A stretch of 19,013 nt of DNA from Candidatus Nanohaloarchaea archaeon (GCA_030636885.1 DAOVVY010000003.1:1-19013), one strand, 5' to 3'. Positions 1 to 7,978 are shown, numbered from the stretch's first letter. The notes: generated from the sequence alone by a model not told the origin. A program made the numbers and translations.

Positions 1-381
1 CTTGTTTATAATGATGTTGAGGATTATAAGGATTTGTGTCATGTTGGTTTTGGGATAACTTTGGATGATGTTAAAAATAATTTCGAACAAAAGAACTGGC
101 ATATGTTTATTGAGACTTTTGAGAGACATTTAGTTGATATTATGAATAATAAAAGTAATGATTTATGTGTTGATTATTATTTTGTATTGTCGGATGGTCT
201 AGACTTTAAATGTGATGATGTGTCTTATTTTAAGATAAAATACAATACTGGTGCTGCTACAAATTCAGTTAAGGTTGAAATGCGTATTAATGATATATTT
301 TCGACTATTTTGAAAAAAAGTGGATTTATTGATGTACTCCTGGAGAAATATACTTCTGATGTTTATCTTGAGGAATTGTAG
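1..381 (+). CDS. Unrecognised protein, 3' fragment (5' end outside window)
   Basis: The reading frame is open from the first base, with no in-frame ATG before the stop, so this is the C-terminal 126 residues of a longer protein and not a gene starting at the TTG near position 34. The visible part has no signal peptide, membrane segment or motif that I recognise. It is AT-rich in codon use, acidic with scattered Asn/Asp/Lys, and predicted mixed alpha/beta. It ends 45 bases before archease. A TATA-like stretch follows its stop, so it need not share a transcript with archease. No function can be given. Confidence 0.6.
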   Translation, partial: LVYNDVEDYKDLCHVGFGITLDDVKNNFEQKNWHMFIETFERHLVDIMNNKSNDLCVDYYFVLSDGLDFKCDDVSYFKIKYNTGAATNSVKVEMRINDIFSTILKKSGFIDVLLEKYTSDVYLEEL

Positions 382-383
382 TG

Positions 384-394
384 ATTATATATTA
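384..394 (+). promoter_or_regulatory. Candidate TATA box for archease
   Basis: An ATTATATATTA stretch lies just after the preceding stop. A start of transcription about 25 bases downstream would fall near 412-416, giving a very short leader. That favours the ATG at 427 over the ATG at 418 as the archease start. Inference from spacing only. Confidence 0.4.
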
Positions 395-426
395 ATATTA
401 TCGTTACAAATAAAGGTATGGGTAAT

Positions 427-852
427 ATGAAAAAATATGTTTTTTTACCGCATACGGCAGATGCTAAGTTTACAGCTTACGGCAAGACTCGTGGTGATGC
501 ATTTTCTAATGCTGCGCTTGCTATGTTTTCTGTAATGGTTGAACCTGAAACTGTCAAACCTATGATTACGAAATCGTTTAAGATTGAGGCTGAAGATTGT
601 GAGTCGTTGCTTTATGACTGGCTTGAAAGTCTTTTGGTCCTGCTTGATTCTGAAAATTTTATACTGGCATCGGTAGTTAAGATTGTTATTACTGAAACTG
701 ATGGTGGTTATAGTCTTGATGCCGAATTTACGGGTGATACCATCTCTGATGATTATGATCTTCTCGGTTTTGTCAAGGCTGTCACCTATAATGATATGGA
801 GATAAAAGAGAAAGATGGTGTGTGGCATATCACTGTTGTTGTTGACAGGTGA
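427..852 (+). CDS. Archease, RtcB RNA-ligase activating protein
   Basis: Archease promotes guanylylation and multiple turnover of the tRNA ligase RtcB and binds metal through conserved acidic residues. The family signature is clear: HTAD near the N-terminus, a YDWLESLL segment in the middle, and VKAVTY followed by a C-terminal VVVDR. The length of 141 residues is normal. An ATG at 418 would add three residues, but 427 has GGGTAAT directly upstream and gives MKKYVFLPHTAD, which starts as other archeases do. The position usually occupied by His after VKAVTY is Asn here. The gene lies directly upstream of rtcB on the same strand, a common arrangement that supports both calls. Confidence 0.93.
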   Translation: MKKYVFLPHTADAKFTAYGKTRGDAFSNAALAMFSVMVEPETVKPMITKSFKIEAEDCESLLYDWLESLLVLLDSENFILASVVKIVITETDGGYSLDAEFTGDTISDDYDLLGFVKAVTYNDMEIKEKDGVWHITVVVDR

Positions 853-861
853 TCTTTAATC

Positions 862-871
862 TATTTAAAAT
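862..871 (+). promoter_or_regulatory. Candidate TATA box for rtcB
   Basis: TATTTAAAAT lies in the 70-base gap between archease and rtcB. Predicted transcription start is near 893, about 30 bases before the rtcB ATG, leaving room for its ribosome binding site. Co-transcription with archease remains equally possible. Confidence 0.35.
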
Positions 872-922
872 TAAGATACAAATTTAGTTATTATTATGTT
901 TAATGTTGAATGAGTGGTTCTT

Positions 923-2356
923 ATGGTTGATGTAAAAAAGATTGATGATGTCATTTGGGAAATCCCTAAGACTGGTAAGATGAATGTTTCTGCAAGAGTC
1001 TATGCGTCAGATGCGCTCATGAAGAACATGAAACTTGACAAGACACTTTCACAGGTGTCTAATGTTGCCTGTCTTCCCGGTATTGTCAAACATTCTTATG
1101 CCATGCCTGATGCGCATCAGGGTTATGGTTTCTCTATCGGTGGTGTTGCTGCATTCTCTGTTGATGATGGTATCATCAGTCCTGGTGGTGTCGGTTATGA
1201 TATCAATTGCGGTGTACGTCTCATAAGGACTGATCTTAAAAAAGAGGATTTTGATAAGAGGAAAGTCAATCTTTTGAATGAGATCGTCAATAATGTTCCT
1301 GCCGGTCTCGGTAAGAATGCTAAGCTCAAGTTTTCAAGAGATGAACTTTCAGAAATTTTGTCCAGAGGTGTCAGGTGGGCAATTGATAATGGTTTCGGTT
1401 GGAAAGGCGATGAGAAACGTCTTGAAGAGAACGGTTGCATGAAAAGTGCTGATCTAAATTATGTTTCTGATAATGCTTTCAAGCGTGGGATGCCACAGAT
1501 AGGCAGTCTTGGTTCGGGTAATCATTTTCTAGAGATTCAGTCTGTTGATGAAATTTTTGATGCTGACACTGCAAAAGTTTACGGTCTTACTGAACCTGGG
1601 CAGGTGGTCATCATGGTGCATTCTGGGTCGCGTGGTCTGGGGCATCAGGTGGCGTCTGATTACCTGCGCAGTATGGAAAAAAAGTATGGGATAGCCGGGC
1701 TTCCTGACCGGGAACTTATAAATGCGCCATTCTCAAGTGATATGGGGCAGCAATATTATAGTGCTATGAGTGCGGCCGCTAACTATGCATGGGTCAACAG
1801 GCAGATGATGGCACACTGGATCCGTGAAAGTTTCGCTAAAGTGTTTGAGGTTGATGCTCATGATCTTTGTAGGGAGATTGTCTATGATGTTGCGCATAAC
1901 ATCGCAAAGCGCGAGACACACACGGTCGATGGTGAAAAGATGGATGTGGTCGTGCACAGGAAAGGTGCGACACGGTCATTTGCACCGGGACGGATCGAGG
2001 TTCCTGAGAAATATAGGGCTGTAGGTCAGCCTGTACTCCTTCCGGGGTCTATGGGTACATCGTCTTATGTCTTATCTGGTACTGAAAAGGCGATGGAGAC
2101 ATCTTTCGGGTCAACTGCGCACGGTGCAGGTCGTGTCATGAGCGGGTTTGCTGCCGTCAAGAAGTTCCGTGGCGAGAGGGTAAAGCAGGAGCTTGAGGCA
2201 AAAGGTATAACTGTGCGGTCTGCCAGTTGGCGTGGGTTATCTGAGGAAGCGCCACAGGTCTACAAGGATGTTGACGAGGTTGTGCGGGTGAGTGATGCGG
2301 TCGGAATCGGTAAGCTTGTGGCAAAGGTCAGGCCTATGGGTGTGCTGAAAGGTTAG
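923..2356 (+). CDS. rtcB: RtcB, RNA-splicing ligase (3'-phosphate/5'-OH)
   Basis: RtcB joins RNA 2',3'-cyclic phosphate or 3'-phosphate ends to 5'-OH ends using GTP and Mn2+. In archaea it joins tRNA exons after endonuclease cleavage. All active-site blocks are present: DINCGVR with Asp93 and Cys96, GSGNHFLE near residue 200, VHSGSRG with His233, HNIAKRETH near 325, HRKGATR near 345, and TAHGAGR with His400, the residue expected to carry GMP. It ends in the family's usual MGVLKG. The 477 residues match an intein-free archaeal RtcB. The ATG at 923 was chosen because the in-frame GTG at 914 is part of the ribosome binding site GAGTGGT. Archease lies immediately upstream. Intact and probably functional. 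Confidence 0.97.
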   Translation: MVDVKKIDDVIWEIPKTGKMNVSARVYASDALMKNMKLDKTLSQVSNVACLPGIVKHSYAMPDAHQGYGFSIGGVAAFSVDDGIISPGGVGYDINCGVRLIRTDLKKEDFDKRKVNLLNEIVNNVPAGLGKNAKLKFSRDELSEILSRGVRWAIDNGFGWKGDEKRLEENGCMKSADLNYVSDNAFKRGMPQIGSLGSGNHFLEIQSVDEIFDADTAKVYGLTEPGQVVIMVHSGSRGLGHQVASDYLRSMEKKYGIAGLPDRELINAPFSSDMGQQYYSAMSAAANYAWVNRQMMAHWIRESFAKVFEVDAHDLCREIVYDVAHNIAKRETHTVDGEKMDVVVHRKGATRSFAPGRIEVPEKYRAVGQPVLLPGSMGTSSYVLSGTEKAMETSFGSTAHGAGRVMSGFAAVKKFRGERVKQELEAKGITVRSASWRGLSEEAPQVYKDVDEVVRVSDAVGIGKLVAKVRPMGVLKG

Positions 2357-2398
2357 AGTTTTGTTTAAAAATTGTATAATATTTGGGTGTTTATAGTT

Positions 2399-3388
2399 AT
2401 GGAAAATAAAGAGATTAAGGCGCTGAACAAACGCGCAAGTGAATATTCCAATGATATTGATGCGGTTGTTGCGCAGATAAAACAAGTTGTGGTCGGGCAG
2501 TCTGCTGTGGTTGACAGGATCATGATATCACTTATTGCAAACGGGCACATTCTTCTTGAAGGTCTGCCTGGTCTTGCTAAGACGCTCATGATCAAGACAC
2601 TCTCTGACACGGTTGATGCAAGTTTTAATAGGATACAGTTTACACCTGATATTCTTCCTGCTGATATTGTGGGTACTAAGATATACAACCAGAACAATGC
2701 TACATTCTCGACTAAGAAAGGTCCTATATTTGCTAATTTTATTCTTGCTGATGAGATTAACCGTGCACCACCTAAGGCGCAGTCTGCGCTTCTTGAGGCT
2801 ATGCAGGAAAGACAGGTGACGATTTCCGGTGAGACCTATCAGTTATCAAAACCTTTCCTTGTGCTTGCTACACAGAACCCGCTTGAGACTCAAGGTACTT
2901 ATACACTTCCTGAAGCGCAGGTGGACAGGTTCATGTTCAAGGTCAATGTCAACTATCCAAAAGAAGATGAAGAGAAGGAGATAATATCTCGGATGACCGG
3001 GTCGAAAGTACCTTGCGCAACAAAAGTCATAAAACCTGCAAAAATTATTGAGATGCAGAAGTTGTGCCACGAGATATATCTTGATGATAAGGTCCGGGAT
3101 TTCATTGTGAGTATCGTATTTGCTACTCGTGACCCTAAAAAGTATGGTCTTGATATCGATAATCTTATTGAGTATGGGGCGTCACCACGGGCTTCTATTT
3201 GGTTGACATTAGGTGCAAAGGCGCATGCGCTTCTTCAAGGGCGAGGTTATGTTATTCCTGATGATGTCAAAGATATTGCGGTTGACGTGTTGAGGCATAG
3301 GATAATACTAACTTATGAGGCTGAGGCTGAAGGTGTCAGTACGGATGACTTGGTTGACATGATACTTTCAAAAGTCAAGTCGCCTTGA
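2399..3388 (+). CDS. MoxR-family AAA+ ATPase
   Basis: MoxR ATPases are cytoplasmic hexameric AAA+ proteins that act as chaperones with VWA-domain partners encoded beside them. The Walker A motif GLPGLAKT is at residues 55-62 and Walker B ILADE at 115-119, followed by INRAPPKAQSALLEAMQER, the typical MoxR continuation. The sensor block LATQNPLE and the arginine-containing QVDRFMF follow, then a C-terminal helical lid with GASPRAS. The 329-residue length is normal. The start at 2399 has GGGTG nine bases upstream. A longer in-frame start near 2372 adds hydrophobic residues not seen in the family and was rejected. It lies 42 bases after rtcB, with no convincing promoter in the gap, and heads the five-gene cassette that ends at 7809. 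ATPase motifs are intact; the client is unknown. Confidence 0.96.
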   Translation: MENKEIKALNKRASEYSNDIDAVVAQIKQVVVGQSAVVDRIMISLIANGHILLEGLPGLAKTLMIKTLSDTVDASFNRIQFTPDILPADIVGTKIYNQNNATFSTKKGPIFANFILADEINRAPPKAQSALLEAMQERQVTISGETYQLSKPFLVLATQNPLETQGTYTLPEAQVDRFMFKVNVNYPKEDEEKEIISRMTGSKVPCATKVIKPAKIIEMQKLCHEIYLDDKVRDFIVSIVFATRDPKKYGLDIDNLIEYGASPRASIWLTLGAKAHALLQGRGYVIPDDVKDIAVDVLRHRIILTYEAEAEGVSTDDLVDMILSKVKSP

Positions 3389-3420
3389 TTTTTTTATGAT
3401 GTGGTCTGGTGCATTTGTAT

Positions 3421-4338
3421 ATGGATTATTTTCAGCAAGATAAGAAAGATGAAGTCAAAAATGTATTGAAGTCGGCAAGAGATGTAGGTATATCGTTTCG
3501 GAAATTGTCAAATAGTCGGGTTCACGGTGCGCACATGTCTATGTTTAAGGGTCGCGGTCTTGAATTCAGTGAGATTCGTGGTTATGTGCCGGGGGATGAC
3601 GTGCGCGCTATCGACTGGAATGTGACTGCGCGGTTTGGGCATCCGCATGTTAAGGAATTTGTTGAGGAACGTGACATGACTGTGTATCTTGTTGTTGATG
3701 TGTCTGGGTCTTTTGATTTTGGGACACAGGATTCGTTTAAGAGGATGGCTGCCGCTAAGATCTGTGCATCTGTTGCGTTAAGTGCAATAAAAAACAATGA
3801 TTCTATCGGGCTTGTACTTTTTTCCGACCGGGTTGAGAAATGGATACCTCCGTCAAAAGGTAAGAGGCAGATGATGCGGATGATTCATGAGATTGTCTCT
3901 TTTGAGTCTAAGTCGCGCGGTACCGGACTTAAGGCACCTTTAGGGTTTCTGTCAAATGTGATTAAGCAGAGGTCTATCGTGTTTTTAATGTCTGATTTTA
4001 TGGATAATGTCAGGGAATATTCGCGCGAGCTGGGGTATCTTTCAAAAGAAAATGATGTAATAGCGGTTGACCTTTATGATGCGCGCGAGGTCAGCATTCC
4101 CGATGTGGGCCTGATTGAGCTTGAGGATGAAGAGACAGGTGAGCAGATGCTGGTCGATACTTCTGATGCTTCATTTCGGACTGATTTTGAGGAGAATGTC
4201 CGTGCGGATAGGGAACGGTTGATTAAATTTATGCGCAAAAAACGGATTGATCATGTGTCTGTGTCTACAACTGATGATGGTAGTTCTAAGATTTCAGGAC
4301 TTCTTAAGATGCGAGCCAAACGGAGGTTATCTGCATGA
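3421..4338 (+). CDS. DUF58-domain protein (VWA-like, MoxR partner)
   Basis: DUF58 proteins are soluble, contain a VWA-like fold, and are almost always encoded next to moxR. The hallmark block YVPGDDVRAIDWNVTAR lies at about residues 55-71, followed by KEFVEERD and then VVDVSGSF, which carries the DxSxS metal-site motif at 93-97. A later LMSDFMD segment fits the third metal-site loop. No signal peptide or membrane helix is visible, so it should be cytoplasmic. Length is 305 residues from the ATG at 3421. The earlier in-frame GTG at 3409 overlaps the ribosome binding site CTGGTG and is unlikely. Its last four bases overlap the start of the next gene (ATGA), implying translational coupling. Role inferred: adaptor or substrate recruiter for the MoxR ATPase. 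Confidence 0.93.
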   Translation: MDYFQQDKKDEVKNVLKSARDVGISFRKLSNSRVHGAHMSMFKGRGLEFSEIRGYVPGDDVRAIDWNVTARFGHPHVKEFVEERDMTVYLVVDVSGSFDFGTQDSFKRMAAAKICASVALSAIKNNDSIGLVLFSDRVEKWIPPSKGKRQMMRMIHEIVSFESKSRGTGLKAPLGFLSNVIKQRSIVFLMSDFMDNVREYSRELGYLSKENDVIAVDLYDAREVSIPDVGLIELEDEETGEQMLVDTSDASFRTDFEENVRADRERLIKFMRKKRIDHVSVSTTDDGSSKISGLLKMRAKRRLSA

Positions 4339-4982
4339 GTGGACTTTTACTTGAACCCTTGTCGCAGGTTCCGTGGTTGTATGTCTTGTGCATATTATTT
4401 GTATCTGCTGTGGTGATTATGTATCATTCAAAAAGGTCAGGTCTTGATGGGCATCGCGAGATATTGGTTTTGGGTAGGGGTGTTTTGTATGTTATCATAT
4501 TTTCGTTGATGGTGTTCTCAACAACTATATTTCTCAAGTATGCGAGTTACTTAAAGATTGATGTTATGCAGTTGTCTGCTTTTGAATTTTTTGTAGTGGT
4601 GATTATTGCGACTGTGGTTATTGCTTGGAAATCATTATTGGATGATATTAAATTATCAGATGTTGGGTTTTTCAAATATCTATTGGCAATTCCATATCTG
4701 TTGAGGCAAGTTGTCTTGTTGTTCTTCATGTTTGTTGTTGTGGGTGTCTATAATGATGAATTAGGATTTTTTGAGATGTTGATTGCAATATTGCCTGTTA
4801 ATATTTTGTATCATATCTATCGTATAAGTATATTGGATAAGGTCTTTGTCAGGGCTATAGATGGTCTTGATCGTGTTGATAAGATTTTTGATGCGGTTCT
4901 TGGGCGACATGTATCAGGTGATGGTCGTGGTGCTGTGCGAAAAAAAGTGTTGAACAAGAAGAAAGGGGGTAATAAATTATGA
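4335..4982 (+). CDS. Unrecognised five-helix membrane protein of the MoxR/VWA cassette
   Basis: I do not recognise this family. The 215-residue protein has about five hydrophobic segments (roughly residues 13-30, 48-68, 82-98, 122-139 and 144-162) and a C-terminal tail of about 50 residues that is mostly basic, ending in a run of Lys, Arg and Gly. By charge this tail is probably cytoplasmic. A very strong ribosome binding site, GGAGGTT, lies six bases before the ATG. The gene overlaps its upstream neighbour (DUF58) and its downstream neighbour (VWA) by four bases each, so it is made in step with both and is probably a membrane subunit of the same complex. Bacterial bat operons often carry a DUF4381-type membrane protein in a similar place, but I see no sequence similarity that I could defend. 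Confidence 0.8.
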   Translation: MSGLLLEPLSQVPWLYVLCILFVSAVVIMYHSKRSGLDGHREILVLGRGVLYVIIFSLMVFSTTIFLKYASYLKIDVMQLSAFEFFVVVIIATVVIAWKSLLDDIKLSDVGFFKYLLAIPYLLRQVVLLFFMFVVVGVYNDELGFFEMLIAILPVNILYHIYRISILDKVFVRAIDGLDRVDKIFDAVLGRHVSGDGRGAVRKKVLNKKKGGNKL

Positions 4983-5926
4983 ATTTTCTTAATCCTCAGT
5001 ATCTTGTGTTGTTTGCGCTTTTACCTTTAGTATATTATCTTTATGTTTCGGGGCAAAGAAAGAAGCATATGTCTGCGATTAAGTTCTCTAGTTTGTCTTT
5101 GATTCGCAGGTCAGTTAAACCGTCTGTGTCAGTTAAACGGAATAGGATAATTTTTATTGTTGAATTCATGATACTCATATCTATGATATTTGCTCTTTCC
5201 GACCCGCAGATTGAACTTATGCATAAAGGTGAGGGCGTGAATGTTGTGCTTGCGCTTGATGTGTCTGGGTCTATGTCTGCTACTGATTATTTGCCTAATC
5301 GGATGGAGGCTGCAAAGGTTAGTGCGCGCACATTTATTGAAAGTCTTGAGGCAAATGACCGGGCGGGTATTGTTATCTTTTCAGAAGGAGCTACAACGCA
5401 GTCGTTCTTGACTCCGTCGCGTGAGAGGACACTTACCAATCTTGATGCGGTATCTATTAGTCAAGGTAGGACTGCTATAGGCGACGGGCTTGCGCTTGCG
5501 GTTGACATGGTAACTTCTGTGCCTAGTAAGAAAAAAGTGGTCATATTCTTGAGTGATGGGGTGAATAATGCGGTTGTGATAACGCCTGCTGTAGCTATCG
5601 GATTTGCTAAAGAGCAGGGTATACAGGTATATACGGTGGGTATGGGGTCGAATGAGCCTGTCATATTGGGTTATGATTGGTTCGGTAGACCACAGTATGC
5701 GGAATTTGATGAGACTACGCTTAAACAGATTGCAGATGCTACCGGTGGTGACTATTTCAAGTCGGTCGATACTGAGACGTTGAATGATATATATAAGACC
5801 TTGTCTGAAAAGATTGAGAGAAAACAGGAGCCTACAAGTACTATGGTATGGTTTATCATCTTGAGTTTTGCTCTTGTGTTGTGTGATTTTTATTTTAGGC
5901 AGGTTAAGTATCGGGTTGTGTCTTGA
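4979..5926 (+). CDS. BatA-like membrane-anchored VWA protein
   Basis: The layout is that of BatA/aerotolerance-type VWA proteins. An N-terminal hydrophobic segment is at about 9-23 and a second membrane helix at about 57-74. A VWA domain runs from about 86 to 275, and a C-terminal helix lies at about 289-305. The metal-ion-dependent adhesion site is complete: DVSGSM (Asp94, Ser96, Ser98), Thr165 in GRTAIGDG, and Asp193 in LSDG. The 315-residue length is typical. A purine-rich ribosome binding site (GAAAGGGGG) lies about nine bases before the ATG, and the start overlaps the stop of the five-helix protein by four bases. VWA domains bind protein partners through the bound metal, so this is the likely docking protein for the MoxR ATPase or for the large BatD-like protein downstream. 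Confidence 0.94.
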   Translation: MNFLNPQYLVLFALLPLVYYLYVSGQRKKHMSAIKFSSLSLIRRSVKPSVSVKRNRIIFIVEFMILISMIFALSDPQIELMHKGEGVNVVLALDVSGSMSATDYLPNRMEAAKVSARTFIESLEANDRAGIVIFSEGATTQSFLTPSRERTLTNLDAVSISQGRTAIGDGLALAVDMVTSVPSKKKVVIFLSDGVNNAVVITPAVAIGFAKEQGIQVYTVGMGSNEPVILGYDWFGRPQYAEFDETTLKQIADATGGDYFKSVDTETLNDIYKTLSEKIERKQEPTSTMVWFIILSFALVLCDFYFRQVKYRVVS

Positions 5927-5934
5927 TTTAGGTT

Positions 5935-7809
5935 ATGGTGTGTCTTGTGGGGGTTCGATATTCTTCTGTTTCAATGTTTGTAGGTATTGCGTTCTTATTA
6001 TCATTTTTGTCGGGAATTGGGTATGCTTCTGAATCGCTTTCTATTGAAAAGATGGTTCCGGCAACTACGGTTAATTCGGGTGATACTGTAAAATTATATT
6101 TAAATATAAGTAATCCGTTCGGTGTTGAGCTTTCTATTAAGGTCCGTGATAAAAATTCAGTTGGTGGAAATACTATTGATACTGTGTGCCAGCAGGCTGG
6201 TATCTCGGCAGGGTCAGGTATTGCTGAATATATGGATATTCAGGCTTTTACACCGGGTAATTATACGCTTGGAGTTATTGAGGTTAAGTATACAAATCCT
6301 GTCACTGATCAGGTTGAGGTTGTGACAAGTGAGAATGAGGTTGTCGTTGAGGTTTTGGGCAGTCCTGGCAATGTCGTTAAGTCATCTACACAGACTATCC
6401 AGAACTGTCAGTTTGAGACTGAAGAGGAACAGCAGGAACAGCAGCAACAGGAAGAGGAATCTTCTGAGGAAGAAGAATCTATGATGGATAAGTTAAAAGA
6501 GATGCTTGAAAAGAATGAGCAAGAGAAACAGAAGGCCGAAGCTGAACAACAGGCACAGGAACAAACACAGCAGCAGAGTCAGGCACAGCAGAAACTGTCA
6601 TCGTCACGGCAGTCGTCATCACAAGATATGCAGTCTGTGAAAGAGGGGCTTCAAAAACAGGCTGATGAGATGCAGAAACAATTGGAGGAGGATCTTGATA
6701 ATGTGTTGTCAGAGGATAAGGATTTCAAGGAGATGCAGGAGTCGCTTGAAAAGGAAGGGTATGAGCTTGAGTCAAAGGATGTGCCGCCTCTAAAGAATAA
6801 TGAGACTAATTTCACATATAATTACAAAGATGAGAATGGTTCTGAGGCTTCCATTTCTGGAAATATGCGCGATGGTGAGGTGTCTGACCTTAAAAAGATG
6901 AGTGCAGATGATCAGAAACAATTGGAATCCAATCTTGAATCTGATTCTGAATTTCAGGAGATGAAAGAGGACCTTCTTGAACAAGGGTATTCGATGGAAA
7001 AGATTGAGTTTGACGGTCTTGATGCTGATAATAAGACTGATTTCACTTCGTCTTTTACTAAACCAGACGGGAAGACTGCAAATATTACAGGGTCTATGGA
7101 GGACGGTAAACCTAGTGATATGGGACACTTGTCTGATGATGATATTTCAAACATTAAAGCGGCATTGGATAATTCGTCTGAGTACCAGGACTTGAAAGAG
7201 GAGCTTGAGGCAAAGAATATGTCTATGCCTGATGACTTGAAAGTTGAGCCTATCAAGAATGGTAAGACTGAGGTGGCTCAGGGTAACATGACTGCATCTG
7301 TTTATGTTTCGGGTAATGAGACTGATATACTTGATATTGATTTTGATGATGGCAGGACTTTGATGGACAAAGTTAAGTATCCGTTGATGTTCTTGATAGT
7401 TGCGATAATGGTCGTGTCTTATTATCTTTATAAGAAACGTGAGGCTTTGGTCTCTGCGGTGGTTGATAATGTTCCTGTCGCCCGTGTGCGCAAGGTCAAT
7501 CCTAAAAAGGATGCACTTAAGATGCTTATCGAGGCTGAGAAATTGTTTGATGCGGGGGATATGAAAGAGGCATACACTAAAGTTTCTTTGGCTGTCCGTT
7601 TCTATTTCAAGCATACTATTGAATCTGTAGCTGGTCGTGAATTGACGAGTACTGAGGTCATCCGTCTTTTGAAAGGTGAGGGTTATGGTGGTATATCAAA
7701 GGTTAAGGAATGTTTTTCAATGTGTGATCTTGTTAAGTTTGCGAAATATAAGCCTAACAAGAAAGATTTCGGTAAGATTCTGTCTTTGGGTAGAATGATT
7801 TTAGTTTAA
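5935..7809 (+). CDS. BatD-like single-pass protein with three extracytoplasmic repeats
   Basis: This is a 624-residue protein. A signal sequence (hydrophobic core about 14-27) is followed by a beta-sandwich-like region (33-142) with alternating Val/Thr/Asn. A Gln/Glu/Ser-rich and then coiled-coil linker (160-252) follows, then three tandem repeats of about 75 residues (253-473) and a membrane helix (about 482-499). The cytoplasmic tail (500-624) contains AEKLFDAGDMKEAY and ELTSTEVIRLL, which resemble the DUF4129/BatD-type tail. Several NxS/T sites in the outer part could be glycosylated. It begins eight bases after the VWA gene and ends the cassette. The first ATG has only a weak ribosome binding site; an ATG at 5974 would trim 13 residues and keep the signal core. 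Function is inferred from context: an envelope component served by the MoxR/VWA proteins. The repeat family is not one I know. Confidence 0.85.
   Translation: MVCLVGVRYSSVSMFVGIAFLLSFLSGIGYASESLSIEKMVPATTVNSGDTVKLYLNISNPFGVELSIKVRDKNSVGGNTIDTVCQQAGISAGSGIAEYMDIQAFTPGNYTLGVIEVKYTNPVTDQVEVVTSENEVVVEVLGSPGNVVKSSTQTIQNCQFETEEEQQEQQQQEEESSEEEESMMDKLKEMLEKNEQEKQKAEAEQQAQEQTQQQSQAQQKLSSSRQSSSQDMQSVKEGLQKQADEMQKQLEEDLDNVLSEDKDFKEMQESLEKEGYELESKDVPPLKNNETNFTYNYKDENGSEASISGNMRDGEVSDLKKMSADDQKQLESNLESDSEFQEMKEDLLEQGYSMEKIEFDGLDADNKTDFTSSFTKPDGKTANITGSMEDGKPSDMGHLSDDDISNIKAALDNSSEYQDLKEELEAKNMSMPDDLKVEPIKNGKTEVAQGNMTASVYVSGNETDILDIDFDDGRTLMDKVKYPLMFLIVAIMVVSYYLYKKREALVSAVVDNVPVARVRKVNPKKDALKMLIEAEKLFDAGDMKEAYTKVSLAVRFYFKHTIESVAGRELTSTEVIRLLKGEGYGGISKVKECFSMCDLVKFAKYKPNKKDFGKILSLGRMILV
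6691..7353 (+). repeat. Three tandem ~75-residue protein repeats within the BatD-like gene
   Basis: Protein-level repeats at residues 253-326, 327-403 and 404-473 (bases 6691-6912, 6913-7143, 7144-7353). Each has a Leu-rich start, then an acidic x-F/Y-K/Q-E/D-M/L block (DFKEMQESLEKEGY, EFQEMKEDLLEQGY, EYQDLKEELEAKNM). An Asn/Lys-rich stretch follows, with an aromatic strand and a G-N/S-M turn, closing on a DDG or SxDD segment in most copies. Copies 1 and 2 are closest; copy 3 is more diverged and shorter. DNA identity between copies is low, so the duplication is old. Confidence 0.8.
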
Positions 7810-7895
7810 GAAAATTAGTATAAACTATTGTGGATATGTGTAAATTTAATTGTATCATAGATTTATTGATTGTGCCTTTAGATTGTTGATGATTG

Positions 7896-7929
7896 TTTAT
7901 TTTTTATACTTTTTTTGTATTATTTTTCT
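7896..7929 (+). terminator. Poly-T terminator after the MoxR/VWA cassette
   Basis: Three T-rich runs (a six-T run, an eight-T run and TATTTTTC) lie about 90-120 bases after the stop of the BatD-like gene. T-tracts on the coding strand are the usual intrinsic stop signal for archaeal RNA polymerase. No stem-loop is evident. Confidence 0.5.
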
Positions 7930-7962
7930 ATATTTGCTTATATTTGGCATATTTTATGGGGG

Positions 7963-7978
7963 ATTAAATATATATTAT
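7963..7978 (+). promoter_or_regulatory. Candidate TATA box for the small membrane protein gene
   Basis: The 225-base gap between 7809 and 8035 contains ATTAAATATATATT, an extended TATA-like element. A transcription start about 25 bases later (near 7997) would leave a leader of about 38 bases that includes the strong ribosome binding site GGGGTGGGT at 8022-8030. Confidence 0.5.

Noticed and set aside
6420..6640. The CAG/GAA-rich stretch as a DNA microsatellite.
   Set aside because: Codons are mixed and the frame is kept throughout; it is a Gln/Glu-rich protein linker and not a simple DNA repeat.
7875..7900. TGATGAT resembling box C of a C/D guide RNA after the BatD-like gene.
   Set aside because: No CTGA box D or second box pair at the right distance; TGATGAT is frequent in this coding style.
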